Below are positions 32,087-40,394 of a stretch of 64,000 nucleotides of DNA, one piece after another. The stretch comes from Nitratidesulfovibrio termitidis HI1. GTDB taxonomy: Bacteria; Desulfobacterota; Desulfovibrionia; Desulfovibrionales; Desulfovibrionaceae. Both the position numbers and the translations under genes were made by a program. Location of the stretch: positions 4,170,775-4,234,774 of the forward strand of contig NZ_KI632512.1 in NCBI RefSeq assembly GCF_000504305.1, written 5' to 3'. Numbering within the stretch: position 1 is the first letter of the stretch; every line of letters begins with the position of its first letter. A model generated the notes under the pieces. The model was not told where the DNA came from. It saw only the letters and a program-made list of their open reading frames with translations, and searched no databases.

Positions 32087-32220
32087 GTGTACCTCCGTTA
32101 TTACGAATGTACTAACAATACGGGGCGACGCAGGCAAGCGGATGTGACCGGATGCGGCCCCGAATGTGGAAAAGGGGATGCGGGCCGCAGGAGTGGTTGC
32201 CCAGAGTACCACACGAGGAG

Positions 32221-32459
32221 CTGTTTCCCAATTAGGATTTTCGTTCGTTGGCAAGGAAAACGAGCCTGCCATGAGGGAGTGCGGCAGCCGTTATGCGAAT
32301 CTTCGAGCATTACGGATGGCGACCGCAACGCGCCTCAGCCGTTATGCGAGTCTTCGAGCATTACGGATGAGGACCGCACCGCGTACTCTTATCGTATTTG
32401 ACCGAAGTGGCAGGTGAAGTTTGACATAGCCAACGGGCGAAAGGACTATTGGGAAACAG
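32221..32459 (-). repeat. Long palindromic 3'-end element, copy 2, with 103-bp loop insertion
   Basis: Read on the minus strand the element starts three bases after the stop codon of the Smr gene (32463). Outer arms are CTGTTTCCCAAT (32221) and ATTGGGAAACAG (32448), unlike those of copy 1. The middle arms (CGTTCGTTGGC and GCCAACGGGCG) and the inner arm on one side (GCCTGCCATGAGGGAG) match copy 1, as does the AAATACGATAAGAGTA loop sequence. The facing inner arm is partly degraded (CACTTCGGTCA). A 103-bp insert with two 51-bp units interrupts the loop. Confidence 0.82.
32285..32386. repeat. Two tandem 51-bp hairpin units inside palindromic element copy 2
   Basis: Units 32285-32335 and 32336-32386 both begin CAGCCGTTATGCGA and share TCTTCGAGCATTACGGATG. 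Each can fold: CCGTTATGC pairs with GCATTACGG apart from one mismatch, with CGAA-TTCG inside. They are absent from copy 1, where the loop is continuous (GAGGGAGTATACTC), so they were inserted. Confidence 0.85.
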
Positions 32460-32462
32460 TCC

Positions 32463-33776
32463 CTACAGGAACAGGTCGGCATCCGTGGGCGTGCGGTCCC
32501 ACTGGATCTTGCCGCGCGACTTCTTGTACTTGCGCAGCAGCACGTACAGCGCGCCCGCACCGCCGTGACTGGGCTGGGCCGTACAGAAGGCCAGCACCAC
32601 ACGCTTGAACGGGTCGTGCGTCAGCCAGGACTGCACCTTCTCGCGCAGCACGCCCATGCCGTCGGGCGAGTTTCTGCCCCGGCCCGGTATGACCAGCACG
32701 GTGCGCATGCCCTTGTGGTAGGCCGCGCGCATGAAGCCGATCATGGCTTCGTAGGCTTGCAGCGCGTTCATGCCGTGCAGGTCCAGGTGCCCTTCCGGGC
32801 TGTACTGCCCGGCGCGCAGCTTGCCCACGGTCAGCGCGTCCAGCCCCACCACGTGGCCTTCCAGGTATTCGTCGGTGAATTCCAGCGCGAATTCCACCGC
32901 GCCGTCCATGAAGTCCTGCAACGGATGGCCCACGGCGGGCGCGGCGGCCTCGCGCGGGGCGGTTTCCGGCGGCACCTCGCGGCCCTTGCCCGCCAGCGTG
33001 CGTACGCCGGACATGGCCTTGCTGAACAGGTTGTCCTCGTCCGGGGGCGGGGTCTGTTCGTGGTCGGCCACGGCCTGCCGCGAACGCTGGCGGACCGCTT
33101 CCTTGCGTTCGGAAGCGGTGACGGGCACGGCATTGGGCTTGCCGGGAGTGGGTGCGCCTGCTGTGCCTGAAGAGGCAGACGGAGACGCGGCAGGGCTGTT
33201 TTCCGGCGTGGGCGTGCCCTCCGCGTGTTCCAGCAGCCGCCGGAACCCCGGCTGGTCCTGCAATGCAAAGCCGTTGCGGCCAGCGTCCGCGTCCAGCCGG
33301 GCCGCCGTGCCCGGCGCAAGCTTGTCGCGCTCGGCGGCACGCACCGTGGATGCGGGCGCGCCTGTTCTGGCGGCTTGGGCGGTCTGGGCACCCTGGGCGG
33401 CCTGTGCGGTCTGGACGGCAGCGGGGCGGGGGGACGGCGAAGCGTCGGCCACCGGGAGCGATGCGGGCATTTCCGGCGTTACGGACATCGGAACCGGCTT
33501 CGGGTTCACGTGGGCCTGCGGTTTGCCCTTGCCGGGCTTCTTCGGCGCATCCAGCCGCTGCACGGTGCCCATGGCGAACAGGAAAGCCTCGGCGTCCTCG
33601 GAGGAAAGGGAAACGTCCGGCTGCTTCTGGCCGCCGCCGTGACGTGTCCCGGCCTTGGGCGCGGAAGGGGCTGGTTTGGCGGCGGGCTTGGGCGCACGGG
33701 CATCGCGAAAAGCGCGCTTGTTCAGCGAGCGGAACGGGTTGGCGCTGTCGAAATCGTCGTCAGGGGTATCGGCCAT
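32463..33776 (-). CDS. Smr-domain protein with long disordered N-terminus
   Basis: This 437-aa protein carries a C-terminal Smr (small MutS-related) domain from about residue 345. Motifs are LDLHGMNALQAYEAMIGFM and VLVIPGRGRNSPDG (the GxG-type loop), followed by FCTAQPSHGGAGALYVLL. Smr domains nick or cleave nucleic acids, including stalled-ribosome mRNA (SmrB-like), or act in recombination. The first 300 residues are Ala/Pro-rich, low complexity and probably disordered. The stop is followed by the palindromic element. The family is sometimes annotated as DNA endonuclease SmrA; the exact substrate here is unknown. Confidence 0.85.
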   Translation of the reverse strand: MADTPDDDFDSANPFRSLNKRAFRDARAPKPAAKPAPSAPKAGTRHGGGQKQPDVSLSSEDAEAFLFAMGTVQRLDAPKKPGKGKPQAHVNPKPVPMSVTPEMPASLPVADASPSPRPAAVQTAQAAQGAQTAQAARTGAPASTVRAAERDKLAPGTAARLDADAGRNGFALQDQPGFRRLLEHAEGTPTPENSPAASPSASSGTAGAPTPGKPNAVPVTASERKEAVRQRSRQAVADHEQTPPPDEDNLFSKAMSGVRTLAGKGREVPPETAPREAAAPAVGHPLQDFMDGAVEFALEFTDEYLEGHVVGLDALTVGKLRAGQYSPEGHLDLHGMNALQAYEAMIGFMRAAYHKGMRTVLVIPGRGRNSPDGMGVLREKVQSWLTHDPFKRVVLAFCTAQPSHGGAGALYVLLRKYKKSRGKIQWDRTPTDADLFL

Positions 33777-34021
33777 GGGGCGTCTCCGGGATATGTGGGC
33801 GGGGCGGGCAGGGCGCGTCCGGAAGGAGGGCGCACCGCCGTCCCCGACGGTATGCGGGGTGGTTCAGGTGGGGGGATTCTCCGTGCCGGGCGGGGTGGTG
33901 TCAAGGCCCGCGGGTGTCGGCAGCGGCCCCTGCTGATTACACGCTGTTACATGTGCGCCATCGACCGCGCATTGTCCACGGCCAGCCGGATGTGGTAGGT
34001 ACCAGCGCAACGGAGGTTTTC

Positions 34022-35029
34022 ATGACCACATCGCATTCTCCGCGCCCTGTCGCGCGCTTCCTGTCCGTTTTGGTACTGTTGGTGGCATGTTCGGCCCTGC
34101 TTGCCGGGTGCGGCGCGCGTTCGTCGTTCTTCGGCGGGCCGGATCCCTTCGGCGAGGAAACCGTGTTTGGAGAAGGCCGCAGCAAGGCCGTGCTCATCAA
34201 CGTCAACGGCGTCATCGACAACCGGCCCAAGTCCGGCCTGTTCCGCGAACGGCCCGGCATGGTGCAGGAGGTGGTGGCGCAGTTGCGTCTTGCCGCCGAG
34301 GACCCGGACGTGAAGGCCGTCATCGTGGCCATCGACAGCCCCGGCGGCGGCGTTACCGCCAGCGACGTGCTGTACCACGAACTGATGCGCCACCGCGAAC
34401 GCACCGGCCAGAAGGTCGTCGCCCTGATGATGGATACCGCTGCCTCGGGGGGATACTACACCGCCCTCGCCGCCGACCGCATCGTGGCGCATCCTTCCAC
34501 GGTCACCGGCAGTATCGGAGTCATCTTCCTGCGGCCCGAGGTGGCCGGGCTCATGGACAAGATCGGCGTGCGCGCCGTGGTCACCAAGTCCGGCGACCAC
34601 AAGGACATGGGGTCGCCCTTCCGCGAGGGTACCGACGAGGAACGCGCCCTGTTCCAGTCCATGATCGCCGACATGAACGGTCGTTTTCAGGGGCTGGTAC
34701 GCGAACGCAGGCCCGCCAGCCACGGGCATGAAGCCGCATTCGCCGACGCGCGCATCCTCACCGCCCGTCAGGCCCTGGCCGCCGGGCTGGTGGACCGCAT
34801 CGGCTACTTCGAGGACGCCCTGGCCGAAACCGCCAGCCTGACCGGCACCAGCGACCTGCGCGTGGTCACCTATCGCCGCGATCCCCTGCCCGGCGCCACC
34901 GAATACGCCACTGCCGCCACCCCCGCCGGGTCCGGTCGCATGGCGCTCATCGATCTGGGCCTGCCCGGCATGGACGCTGCCTCGCGTGCCGGGTTCCATT
35001 ATTTGTGGCTGCCCGAGGCCGGGATGTAG
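34022..35029 (+). CDS. sppA: Signal peptide peptidase SppA (36K type), lipoprotein-like
   Basis: This 335-aa S49 serine protease degrades cleaved signal peptides and other membrane fragments. The N-terminus is a lipoprotein signal with lipobox LLAGC (Cys30). Catalytic Ser is in MMDTAASGGYYTALAAD and the Lys base in VVTKSGDHKDMGSPFRE; DSPGGGVTASDVLY forms the oxyanion region. Length fits the short, single-domain SppA. CGGAGG lies seven bases before the ATG at 34022. It diverges from the Smr gene across 245 bp and ends in a long conserved terminator. Confidence 0.92.
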   Translation: MTTSHSPRPVARFLSVLVLLVACSALLAGCGARSSFFGGPDPFGEETVFGEGRSKAVLINVNGVIDNRPKSGLFRERPGMVQEVVAQLRLAAEDPDVKAVIVAIDSPGGGVTASDVLYHELMRHRERTGQKVVALMMDTAASGGYYTALAADRIVAHPSTVTGSIGVIFLRPEVAGLMDKIGVRAVVTKSGDHKDMGSPFREGTDEERALFQSMIADMNGRFQGLVRERRPASHGHEAAFADARILTARQALAAGLVDRIGYFEDALAETASLTGTSDLRVVTYRRDPLPGATEYATAATPAGSGRMALIDLGLPGMDAASRAGFHYLWLPEAGM

Positions 35030-35048
35030 AGAGGGGAGGAAAGAATAT

Positions 35049-35094
35049 CGGGGGAAGGGAGAGAACTTTTGAAAAAGTTCTCTCCCTTCCCCCG
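35049..35094 (+). terminator. Long terminator of sppA (conserved family)
   Basis: CGGGGGAAGGGAGAGAACTTTT pairs with AAAAGTTCTCTCCCTTCCCCCG with a G loop, 19 bases after sppA. The tail AGCCCCCATCCCTCTCTCAAAACTTTT (split here as C-rich part and AAAACTTTT) matches the other family members. Confidence 0.88.
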
Positions 35095-35216
35095 AGCCCC
35101 CATCCCTCTCTCAAAACTTTTCCCTAGGTTGTTTTCACGGGGGTCAAGTAGCCCCTGCTGTGTGATTGCAACAGGGGTACAAAGGACCAAATGAAAAGTT
35201 TGGGAGGTTGGGGGGG

Positions 35217-35254
35217 CGGGGGAAGGAACCTTTTTCAAAAGGTTCCTTCCCCCG
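35217..35254 (-). terminator. Long terminator of mrp (conserved family)
   Basis: On the minus strand CGGGGGAAGGAACCTTTT pairs with AAAAAGGTTCCTTCCCCCG, 13 bases after the mrp stop. CCCCCCCAACCTCCC and AAACTTTTCATT follow, the family tail. It faces the sppA terminator across 120 bp. Confidence 0.88.
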
Positions 35255-35267
35255 GTTGCTTTTGCAA

Positions 35268-36221
35268 TTACCCCTGCGGCGCGTCCGCTTCCACCAGCGC
35301 ATCCACGATGGTGCGCAGCACGGTGGCGGCGGGGCGGTCGGGGTGCGAGGCGATGTAGATGTTGCCTTCATCCCCAGCGCGGACGATTTCCGGGTCCAGC
35401 GGCACAGCGCCCAGGAAGGGCACGTTCATTTCCTTGGCCAGGCGTTCGCCGCCGCCCTGTCCGAACAGCGATTCCACGTTGCCGCACTTGGAACAGACGA
35501 TGCCGCTCATGTTTTCGATGACGCCCAGCACCGGCACGTTCAGGTCTTCGCAGAAGCCCAGCGAACGGCGCACGTCGTCCACGGCCACGGCCTGCGGCGT
35601 GGTGACGATGAGCGCACGGGCGGCGTCGCCCAGCAACTGGAGCACGGACAGCGGTTCGTCGCCGGTGCCGGGGGGGCAGTCCACCACCAGAAAGTCCAGT
35701 TCGCCCCAGGCCACGTCGGACAGCAGTTGCTTGATGAAGCCCATCTTCACGGGGCCGCGCCAGATCACCGCCTGGCGGCCATCGGGCAGAAAGAAGCCCA
35801 GCGACATGACCGAAAGCGAGACGCCCTCGCGCCACAGCACGGGCTGGATGGTGTCGCCGTCAACGTCGGCCTGAGCGGCGTCCAGCTTGAGCAGGCGGGG
35901 GATGGACGGGCCGTGCACGTCCACGTCCAACAGGCCCACGCGCTTGCCCGCAAGGGCAAGACCGGCGGCAATGTTGGCGGCGGTGGAGCTTTTGCCCACG
36001 CCCCCCTTGCCGGACATGACCACGATGGTGTTGCGGATGTGCGACAGGGTGGCTTGCAGGCGGGCCTCTTCGGCCTGCTGTTCGGGCGTGGGGCCACCGC
36101 ACCCGCCGCCGCAGCCGGAGCTTGCAGCAGGAGAGGGAGAAGAGGGGCAGCCTTCGGGATTTCCGGCGGAGCCGCAACCGGCCGCGCTGGGGCAGCCCTG
36201 ACAGGAAGAAGAATCGCTCAT
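35268..36221 (-). CDS. mrp: Mrp/NBP35-family iron-sulfur carrier ATPase
   Basis: This 317-aa P-loop ATPase assembles or carries [4Fe-4S] clusters. The deviant Walker A is VMSGKGGVGKSSTAANIA, and the C-terminal CxxC cluster ligands are in GIVCSKCGNVESLFG. An N-terminal Cys-rich segment (SCQGCP, GCGSAG, SGCGGGCGG) resembles the extra ferredoxin-like cluster of NBP35-type members. ATG at 36221 (MSDSSSCQG) is chosen over an upstream ATG. The gene follows hypA-hypB on the same strand after 173 bp, a link that suggests a role in metalloenzyme maturation. Confidence 0.9.
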   Translation of the reverse strand: MSDSSSCQGCPSAAGCGSAGNPEGCPSSPSPAASSGCGGGCGGPTPEQQAEEARLQATLSHIRNTIVVMSGKGGVGKSSTAANIAAGLALAGKRVGLLDVDVHGPSIPRLLKLDAAQADVDGDTIQPVLWREGVSLSVMSLGFFLPDGRQAVIWRGPVKMGFIKQLLSDVAWGELDFLVVDCPPGTGDEPLSVLQLLGDAARALIVTTPQAVAVDDVRRSLGFCEDLNVPVLGVIENMSGIVCSKCGNVESLFGQGGGERLAKEMNVPFLGAVPLDPEIVRAGDEGNIYIASHPDRPAATVLRTIVDALVEADAPQG

Positions 36222-36247
36222 GGGGTGTTGCCTCCGGCAATGGCATA

Positions 36248-36295
36248 CCCCCGGAACCGTCCGGGCACACACAGGGCGCCGGACGGGCCGGGGGG
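36248..36295 (-). promoter_or_regulatory. GC-rich inverted repeat in the mrp leader
   Basis: CCCCCGGaaCCGTCCGG and CCGGACGGgCCGGGGGG form a 15-bp stem with one internal mismatch around a 14-base loop. It lies between hypB and mrp, 27 bases before the mrp start. It may terminate hypAB transcription or regulate mrp. Confidence 0.55.
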
Positions 36296-36394
36296 TGAAT
36301 TCGGCGTCGGTACGAGGATGCTTGCCCGACGTATGCTACTGTAACCACGCGCCTGCCATGCCGCAAGCCCGTGGCGATGATGTTCCGCCTGCCG

Positions 36395-37051
36395 CTACCC
36401 GCGCTTGGCGGTCCGCGCCGTGCGCAGCCAGTCGTACCAGCCTTCCAGCCCTTCGCCGCTGCGGCAGGACATGGGGAAGATGGTCAGCCCCTTGTTCAGG
36501 TGTGTGGCAAAGCGCTTGGCCCGCTCCACGTCAAAGTCGACGTAGGGCAAAAGGTCCACCTTGTTCAGCAGCATGACGGTGGAAAGATTGAACAGCAGCG
36601 GGTATTTTTCGGGCTTGTCGTCGCCCTCGGTCACGCTGAGCAGGGCCACCTTGTGGTCTTCGCCGCAGTCGAATTCCACCGGGCAGACCAGGTTGCCCAC
36701 GTTCTCGATGAACAGGATGTCGATGTCCGCGAGGTCGAAGTTGGACAGCGCTTCGAGGATCATGTTGCTGTCCAGGTGACAGCCGCCGTCGGTGTTGATC
36801 TGCACGGCCTTGGCCCCGGTGGCGGCCACGCGGCGGGCGTCGTTGTCGGTTTGCAGGTCGCCTTCGATGACCGCCATGCGGAATTCGCCGCGCAGGTCGG
36901 ACAGGGTGCGTTCAAGCACCGAGGTCTTGCCCGCGCCGGGCGAACTGATCATGTTCAGGACCAGAATGCCGTGCCGGGCGAACAGGCCTTTCAGTTGCAC
37001 GGCCATCTTGTCGTTGGCTTCCAGCACGTTCCTGACCACGGGTATTTCCAC
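36395..37051 (-). CDS. hypB: Hydrogenase/urease nickel incorporation GTPase HypB
   Basis: This 218-aa SIMIBI GTPase helps insert nickel into [NiFe] hydrogenase. The P loop is SSPGAGKTSVLERTL, followed by VIEGDLQTDNDARR and the metal-binding GGCHLDSNMI, with conserved Cys/His, then NVGNLVCPVEFDCGED and NKVDLLPYV (NKxD). The His-rich N-terminal tail and the CxxCGC motif seen in some HypB proteins are absent, so nickel storage is unlikely. It starts nine bases after the hypA stop; the two are one operon. Confidence 0.95.
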   Translation of the reverse strand: MEIPVVRNVLEANDKMAVQLKGLFARHGILVLNMISSPGAGKTSVLERTLSDLRGEFRMAVIEGDLQTDNDARRVAATGAKAVQINTDGGCHLDSNMILEALSNFDLADIDILFIENVGNLVCPVEFDCGEDHKVALLSVTEGDDKPEKYPLLFNLSTVMLLNKVDLLPYVDFDVERAKRFATHLNKGLTIFPMSCRSGEGLEGWYDWLRTARTAKRG

Positions 37052-37060
37052 GCTAGCCCC

Positions 37061-37414
37061 CTATTCAGCTTCGATGTGTTCGACGTACAGCTCGCGCCCG
37101 GCCAGCACGTGGTGCCCGGCTTCCTCGCCGCAGGCGGGGCAGGGCGCGAACAGCAGTTCCTTGCCCTGCGGCTCGAATTCCTTGCCGCAGCCGCCGCACA
37201 GCAGCTTCACCGGGGCCATGGCCAGTTCCAGTCTGGCGCCCTCGAAGTCGGTGCCGATGGTCATGGCCTCGAAGGCGAATTCCATGGCCTCGGGAACGAG
37301 GTTGGCCAGCGCGCCGAAGCGCACGCGGACCAGCAGCAGCCGGGTGGCGGAGTGCTTGGCCAGCTCTTCCTGAACGATGGAGATGACGCTGGATGCGACG
37401 GACATTTCATGCAT
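37061..37414 (-). CDS. hypA: Hydrogenase nickel incorporation protein HypA
   Basis: This 117-aa nickel chaperone works with HypB. It starts with the invariant MHEMS (His2 binds nickel). The zinc site uses the cysteines in [10 protein letters not shown] and [10 protein letters not shown], the usual CxxC-CxxC pattern. I chose ATG 37414 because the family always begins MHE; the open frame continues upstream without similarity. It is the first gene of hypA-hypB(-mrp). Confidence 0.95.
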   Translation of the reverse strand: MHEMSVASSVISIVQEELAKHSATRLLLVRVRFGALANLVPEAMEFAFEAMTIGTDFEGARLELAMAPVKLLCGGCGKEFEPQGKELLFAPCPACGEEAGHHVLAGRELYVEHIEAE

Positions 37415-37499
37415 CCGGCATGGATAAAGGAAAAGCCACGGCGCGTCCAGTTGGGGCGACGGCGGGCAGAGTCTTGCGCTGCCGTGCCGCAGCATGCCC

Positions 37500-37745
37500 C
37501 GCCCGGTCTACCTTGGCCCGGCCCAGTCCGGTCTTGTCTGGTCCAGCCCAGCCCAGTCCGGTCCGGTGCGGTTCGATCCGATCCGGCCCGATCCGGCCCG
37601 ATCCGGCCCGATCCGGCCCGATCCGGCCCGATCCGGCCCGATCCGGCCCGATCCGGCCCGATCCGGCCCGATCCGGCCCGATTCGGTTCGGCCCGGCCCG
37701 GTCCGGTCCGGTTTGATCCGGTTCGGTCCGGTTCAACTGGGTTAG
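37500..37745. repeat. Decamer minisatellite region with 10 perfect ATCCGGCCCG units
   Basis: Positions 37581-37680 contain ten identical tandem copies of ATCCGGCCCG. Flanks on both sides (37500-37580 and 37681-37745) are degenerate copies such as GTCCGGTTCGG. The array occupies the 544-bp gap between hypA (divergent) and the TPR gene. A second decamer series, GCGCAACGGG x3, lies at 37814-37845. No gene is evident. Confidence 0.95.
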
Positions 37746-37958
37746 TCCGGGATTGCGTGTTCCGGGGGATCCAGGCGGACACGGGAGAATCGTGACGGCG
37801 ACCAGCGCGACCAGCGCAACGGGCGCAACGGGCGCAACGGGCGCGTTGCCGCCGCCGTCCCGCATGTCTCGGCCCGTTTGCAACGCCCGCGAAAAAGGGT
37901 ACATCTGGGCCCGGCGCGCCTGCGTCACGCGGCACGCCGTGTCGTGACAGGAGCAGAT

Positions 37959-38879
37959 ATGGAGACCGGCATCTTCAAGGGCGTCTATTCCAGCGTCGAG
38001 CCTCGCCAACCCGGCAGGCCCGGCGGCGGGGCACCGGGGCGCACCGCCGCGCGCAAGCGCTACTGGTTCGTGTGGGAGCACGACGCGGGCGGGTACGTGG
38101 TGCAGCCCCTGTCGGCCAGCATGGAGCCCACGGGCGAGCGCCGTGCCGTCAGCAGGGCGGAACTGGCGCGCGGCTTTGCCTTCGAGCCGGACATCCTTGC
38201 CGTGCCGATCAGGACCGCCCCCATGGCCGCTGCCTACGGAGAGCGCGAGGGCGTTGTCCGGCCAGCGTCTTCCGGCCAGGCCGAGGCTGACGGTGCAGAT
38301 TCCGCCAGCCCCGTCAATCTGATTAATTCCGCCAATCTGGCCCGGCAGGCCCGACAGGCGAGCCCGTCCAGCGGCGGCGGCCAGACATCCGGCATGGCCG
38401 CCGGGCGTGATGCGTCCCGCCGTTCCGGCGACATCGCCGGGCACGAGGTGGGCGCGCAGACCGAACGTGCGTTGCGGGCGGACTTCGCCACCGCGCTGGC
38501 CCAACTGCGGCGCGGCGACCGCGACCGCGCCGTGCGCGCGCTGGAACGGCTGGCCGAAGCCCCCGGCGAATTCGTGCCCGCCCATCGCCACATGTTCACC
38601 GATTTCGGCATCAACCTGCGCAAGAGCAAGCTGCCGCGCATCGCCATCCGGCATCATCTGCGCGCACTGGACCTTTCGCCGGACGACAGCCACGTGCATT
38701 TCAACATCGCCCGTGCCTACTACGACATGGGCGACATGGAACGGGCGGAACGGCACCTGCGTGCATCGCTGGACCTGTCGCCCGACCTCGATCCCTCGCG
38801 CCGTTTTCTCGACTTTGTGCTGGAACGGAAGACTGGCGCCGCCAACGATGATGGGACGACCCGCAAGGCCGCCCGGTAA
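37959..38879 (+). CDS. TPR-repeat protein
   Basis: This protein of about 306 aa has three parts. Residues 1-85 form a small domain beginning ETGIFKGVYSS with KRYWFVWEHDAGGYVVQPL, found in Desulfovibrio-like proteins but not named by me. A low-complexity Ser/Ala linker spans 95-160. A tetratricopeptide region follows (ALAQLRRGDRDRAVRALERL, IAIRHHLRALDLSPDDSHV, FNIARAYYDMGDMERAERHL). TPRs mediate protein-protein contacts. ACAGGAGC lies before the ATG. It is followed 15 bases later by the AMIN-domain gene. Confidence 0.8.
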   Translation: METGIFKGVYSSVEPRQPGRPGGGAPGRTAARKRYWFVWEHDAGGYVVQPLSASMEPTGERRAVSRAELARGFAFEPDILAVPIRTAPMAAAYGEREGVVRPASSGQAEADGADSASPVNLINSANLARQARQASPSSGGGQTSGMAAGRDASRRSGDIAGHEVGAQTERALRADFATALAQLRRGDRDRAVRALERLAEAPGEFVPAHRHMFTDFGINLRKSKLPRIAIRHHLRALDLSPDDSHVHFNIARAYYDMGDMERAERHLRASLDLSPDLDPSRRFLDFVLERKTGAANDDGTTRKAAR

Positions 38880-38894
38880 GGAGACTTTCTAGAG

Positions 38895-39848
38895 ATGAAC
38901 AAAACCATCGCCATGCTGATCCCCACCGTCGTGCTGTTCGCCATGGCGCTCATCCTGTTCAACCATTTCGGCTCCGGCGACGAAAAGTCCGCCCCGGCGG
39001 ATGGCCCCTCCGTGCAGGCCCCGATGCAGAGCCCCGCGCAGGGGCAACCCCAACCGGGCCAGTCTGGGCTACCGGGGCAACAGGGACAACAGGGACAACC
39101 GGGCATGCCTTACTTCGAGCAGGGCGGACAGGGCGCCCTGGCCCCCGGCCAGTCCGGCGGCCAGCCCGGTGGCATGATGACCGAAACCCCGGCGGGCATG
39201 GTTTCGCCCGGCGAGGGCGAATCCGCCGTCGCCCCGACCGGCCCCGCGGGTTCGGCCGCGTCTGGCGAACCGCGCACCGCGCTGGGCCGCATGGCGTCCA
39301 AGTCAGGTGCCGATCTTGCCACCCCGCTGGAAAGCAAGAAGAAGGAACCCGCCAAGGGCACGGAAAAGGCCGCACCCGCCAAGCAGGCGGTGAAGGCCGC
39401 TCCGGCTCCTGCCAAAGACAGGGCTGAAAAGGCCGCCCCTGCCGCCAAGCCCCAGGCCGTCACATCCGCCGCACCCGCCGCCGCCACGCAGACGGCCCCG
39501 GCCAAGGCCGCTGCCGCGCCGACTGTGCCGCAGACGGCCAAGGGCGACCATGCCATCACCTCGGCCACCATCAAGTTCTCGGGCAGCACGGCCATCCTGC
39601 ACCTGCAAGGCGATGCGCCCATCCAGTACAAGTACATCGTGTTGCCCAACCCCGACCGGCTGGCCCTGGACCTGGTCGGCGCATGGTCGGTGTCCGCGCC
39701 TGTGGTGCCATCCAACCGGGTCATCGAGAAGGTGCGCGTGGGTCGCTACGGTGAAAACACCCGCATCGTGCTGGACCTGAAGGCCGCGCCCACCAAGCAT
39801 GAAGTGGTGAAGAGCGGGGATAAGGGCATCGAGGTCCGCGTCCAATAA
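38895..39848 (+). CDS. AMIN-domain protein with N-terminal membrane anchor
   Basis: This 317-aa protein has an uncleaved-looking signal anchor (residues 3-22, KTIAMLIPTVVLFAMALILF), then about 190 residues of Gln/Pro/Gly- and Ala/Lys-rich low-complexity linker. The C-terminal AMIN domain covers residues 215-317 (STAILHLQGDAPIQYKY, DRLALDLVGAW, RVRVGRYGENTRIVLDL-like). AMIN domains bind envelope sites and guide amidases or secretins. It is co-transcribed with the TPR gene and ends at a strong bidirectional terminator. Confidence 0.85.
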   Translation: MNKTIAMLIPTVVLFAMALILFNHFGSGDEKSAPADGPSVQAPMQSPAQGQPQPGQSGLPGQQGQQGQPGMPYFEQGGQGALAPGQSGGQPGGMMTETPAGMVSPGEGESAVAPTGPAGSAASGEPRTALGRMASKSGADLATPLESKKKEPAKGTEKAAPAKQAVKAAPAPAKDRAEKAAPAAKPQAVTSAAPAAATQTAPAKAAAAPTVPQTAKGDHAITSATIKFSGSTAILHLQGDAPIQYKYIVLPNPDRLALDLVGAWSVSAPVVPSNRVIEKVRVGRYGENTRIVLDLKAAPTKHEVVKSGDKGIEVRVQ

Positions 39849-39918
39849 GCTTCGGCACACTTGCCTTGATTGCCTGATTCGGAAACAGCCCCTGACTATC
39901 GAGATACTTCGCAAACGC

Positions 39919-39953
39919 AAAAAGCGGGATGGCATGCGCCGTCCCGCTTTTTT
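39919..39953. terminator. Bidirectional terminator between the AMIN gene and copZ
   Basis: AAAAAGCGGGAtGGC pairs with GCCgTCCCGCTTTTTT. T runs are present on both strands, so it can end the AMIN operon and the convergent copZ transcript. Confidence 0.9.
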
Positions 39954-39998
39954 CATGTCCGCCGTCCGAAAAGGGGCGCGGCGTGCGGCCCGAAGGGG

Positions 39999-40196
39999 CT
40001 ATTCCACGTCGAATCCGGCCTTGCGGATGGCGGCCTTCACGGCATCCACGTCCACCGGGGCCGTTTCCGTCCATACGGCCTCGCCCTTTTCCAGGCTGAC
40101 GTCCACGTCCTTGACGCCGGAAACCCCGGCAACGGCCTTGGTTACGGACATCTTGCAGTGATTGCACGACATTCCCTTCACGGTAACGCTGGGCAT
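39999..40196 (-). CDS. copZ: CopZ-like heavy-metal-associated (HMA) chaperone
   Basis: This 65-aa ferredoxin-fold copper chaperone has the metal-binding loop VKGMSCNHCKMSVTKAV (MxCxxC). It is the size of stand-alone HMA proteins and has AAGGAGCC upstream of the ATG. It diverges from the copper-exporting ATPase across 198 bp. It delivers Cu(I) to the ATPase and is presumably coregulated with it. Confidence 0.93.
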   Translation of the reverse strand: MPSVTVKGMSCNHCKMSVTKAVAGVSGVKDVDVSLEKGEAVWTETAPVDVDAVKAAIRKAGFDVE

Positions 40197-40394
40197 GGCT
40201 GGCTCCTTGGCTTGCGGGTCATGAATGTTGCGCGTGCCCTTGCCTTGCGGCGGGCACGGGATTACTTGAATGAGAACGCCTTTCAACAACATAGGCTCCG
40301 GGGTGCGGTTTGGCAACAGGCCGCCGTGGTCCGGGGCTGTCGTTTCGGTCGGCGCAGGGGCAGTCGCCCCGTACCGCTGACCCCAGGAGCCCGC

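Noticed and set aside
37581-37680. CRISPR array
   Set aside because: Units are contiguous 10-mers without spacers and no cas gene is nearby; it is a minisatellite.
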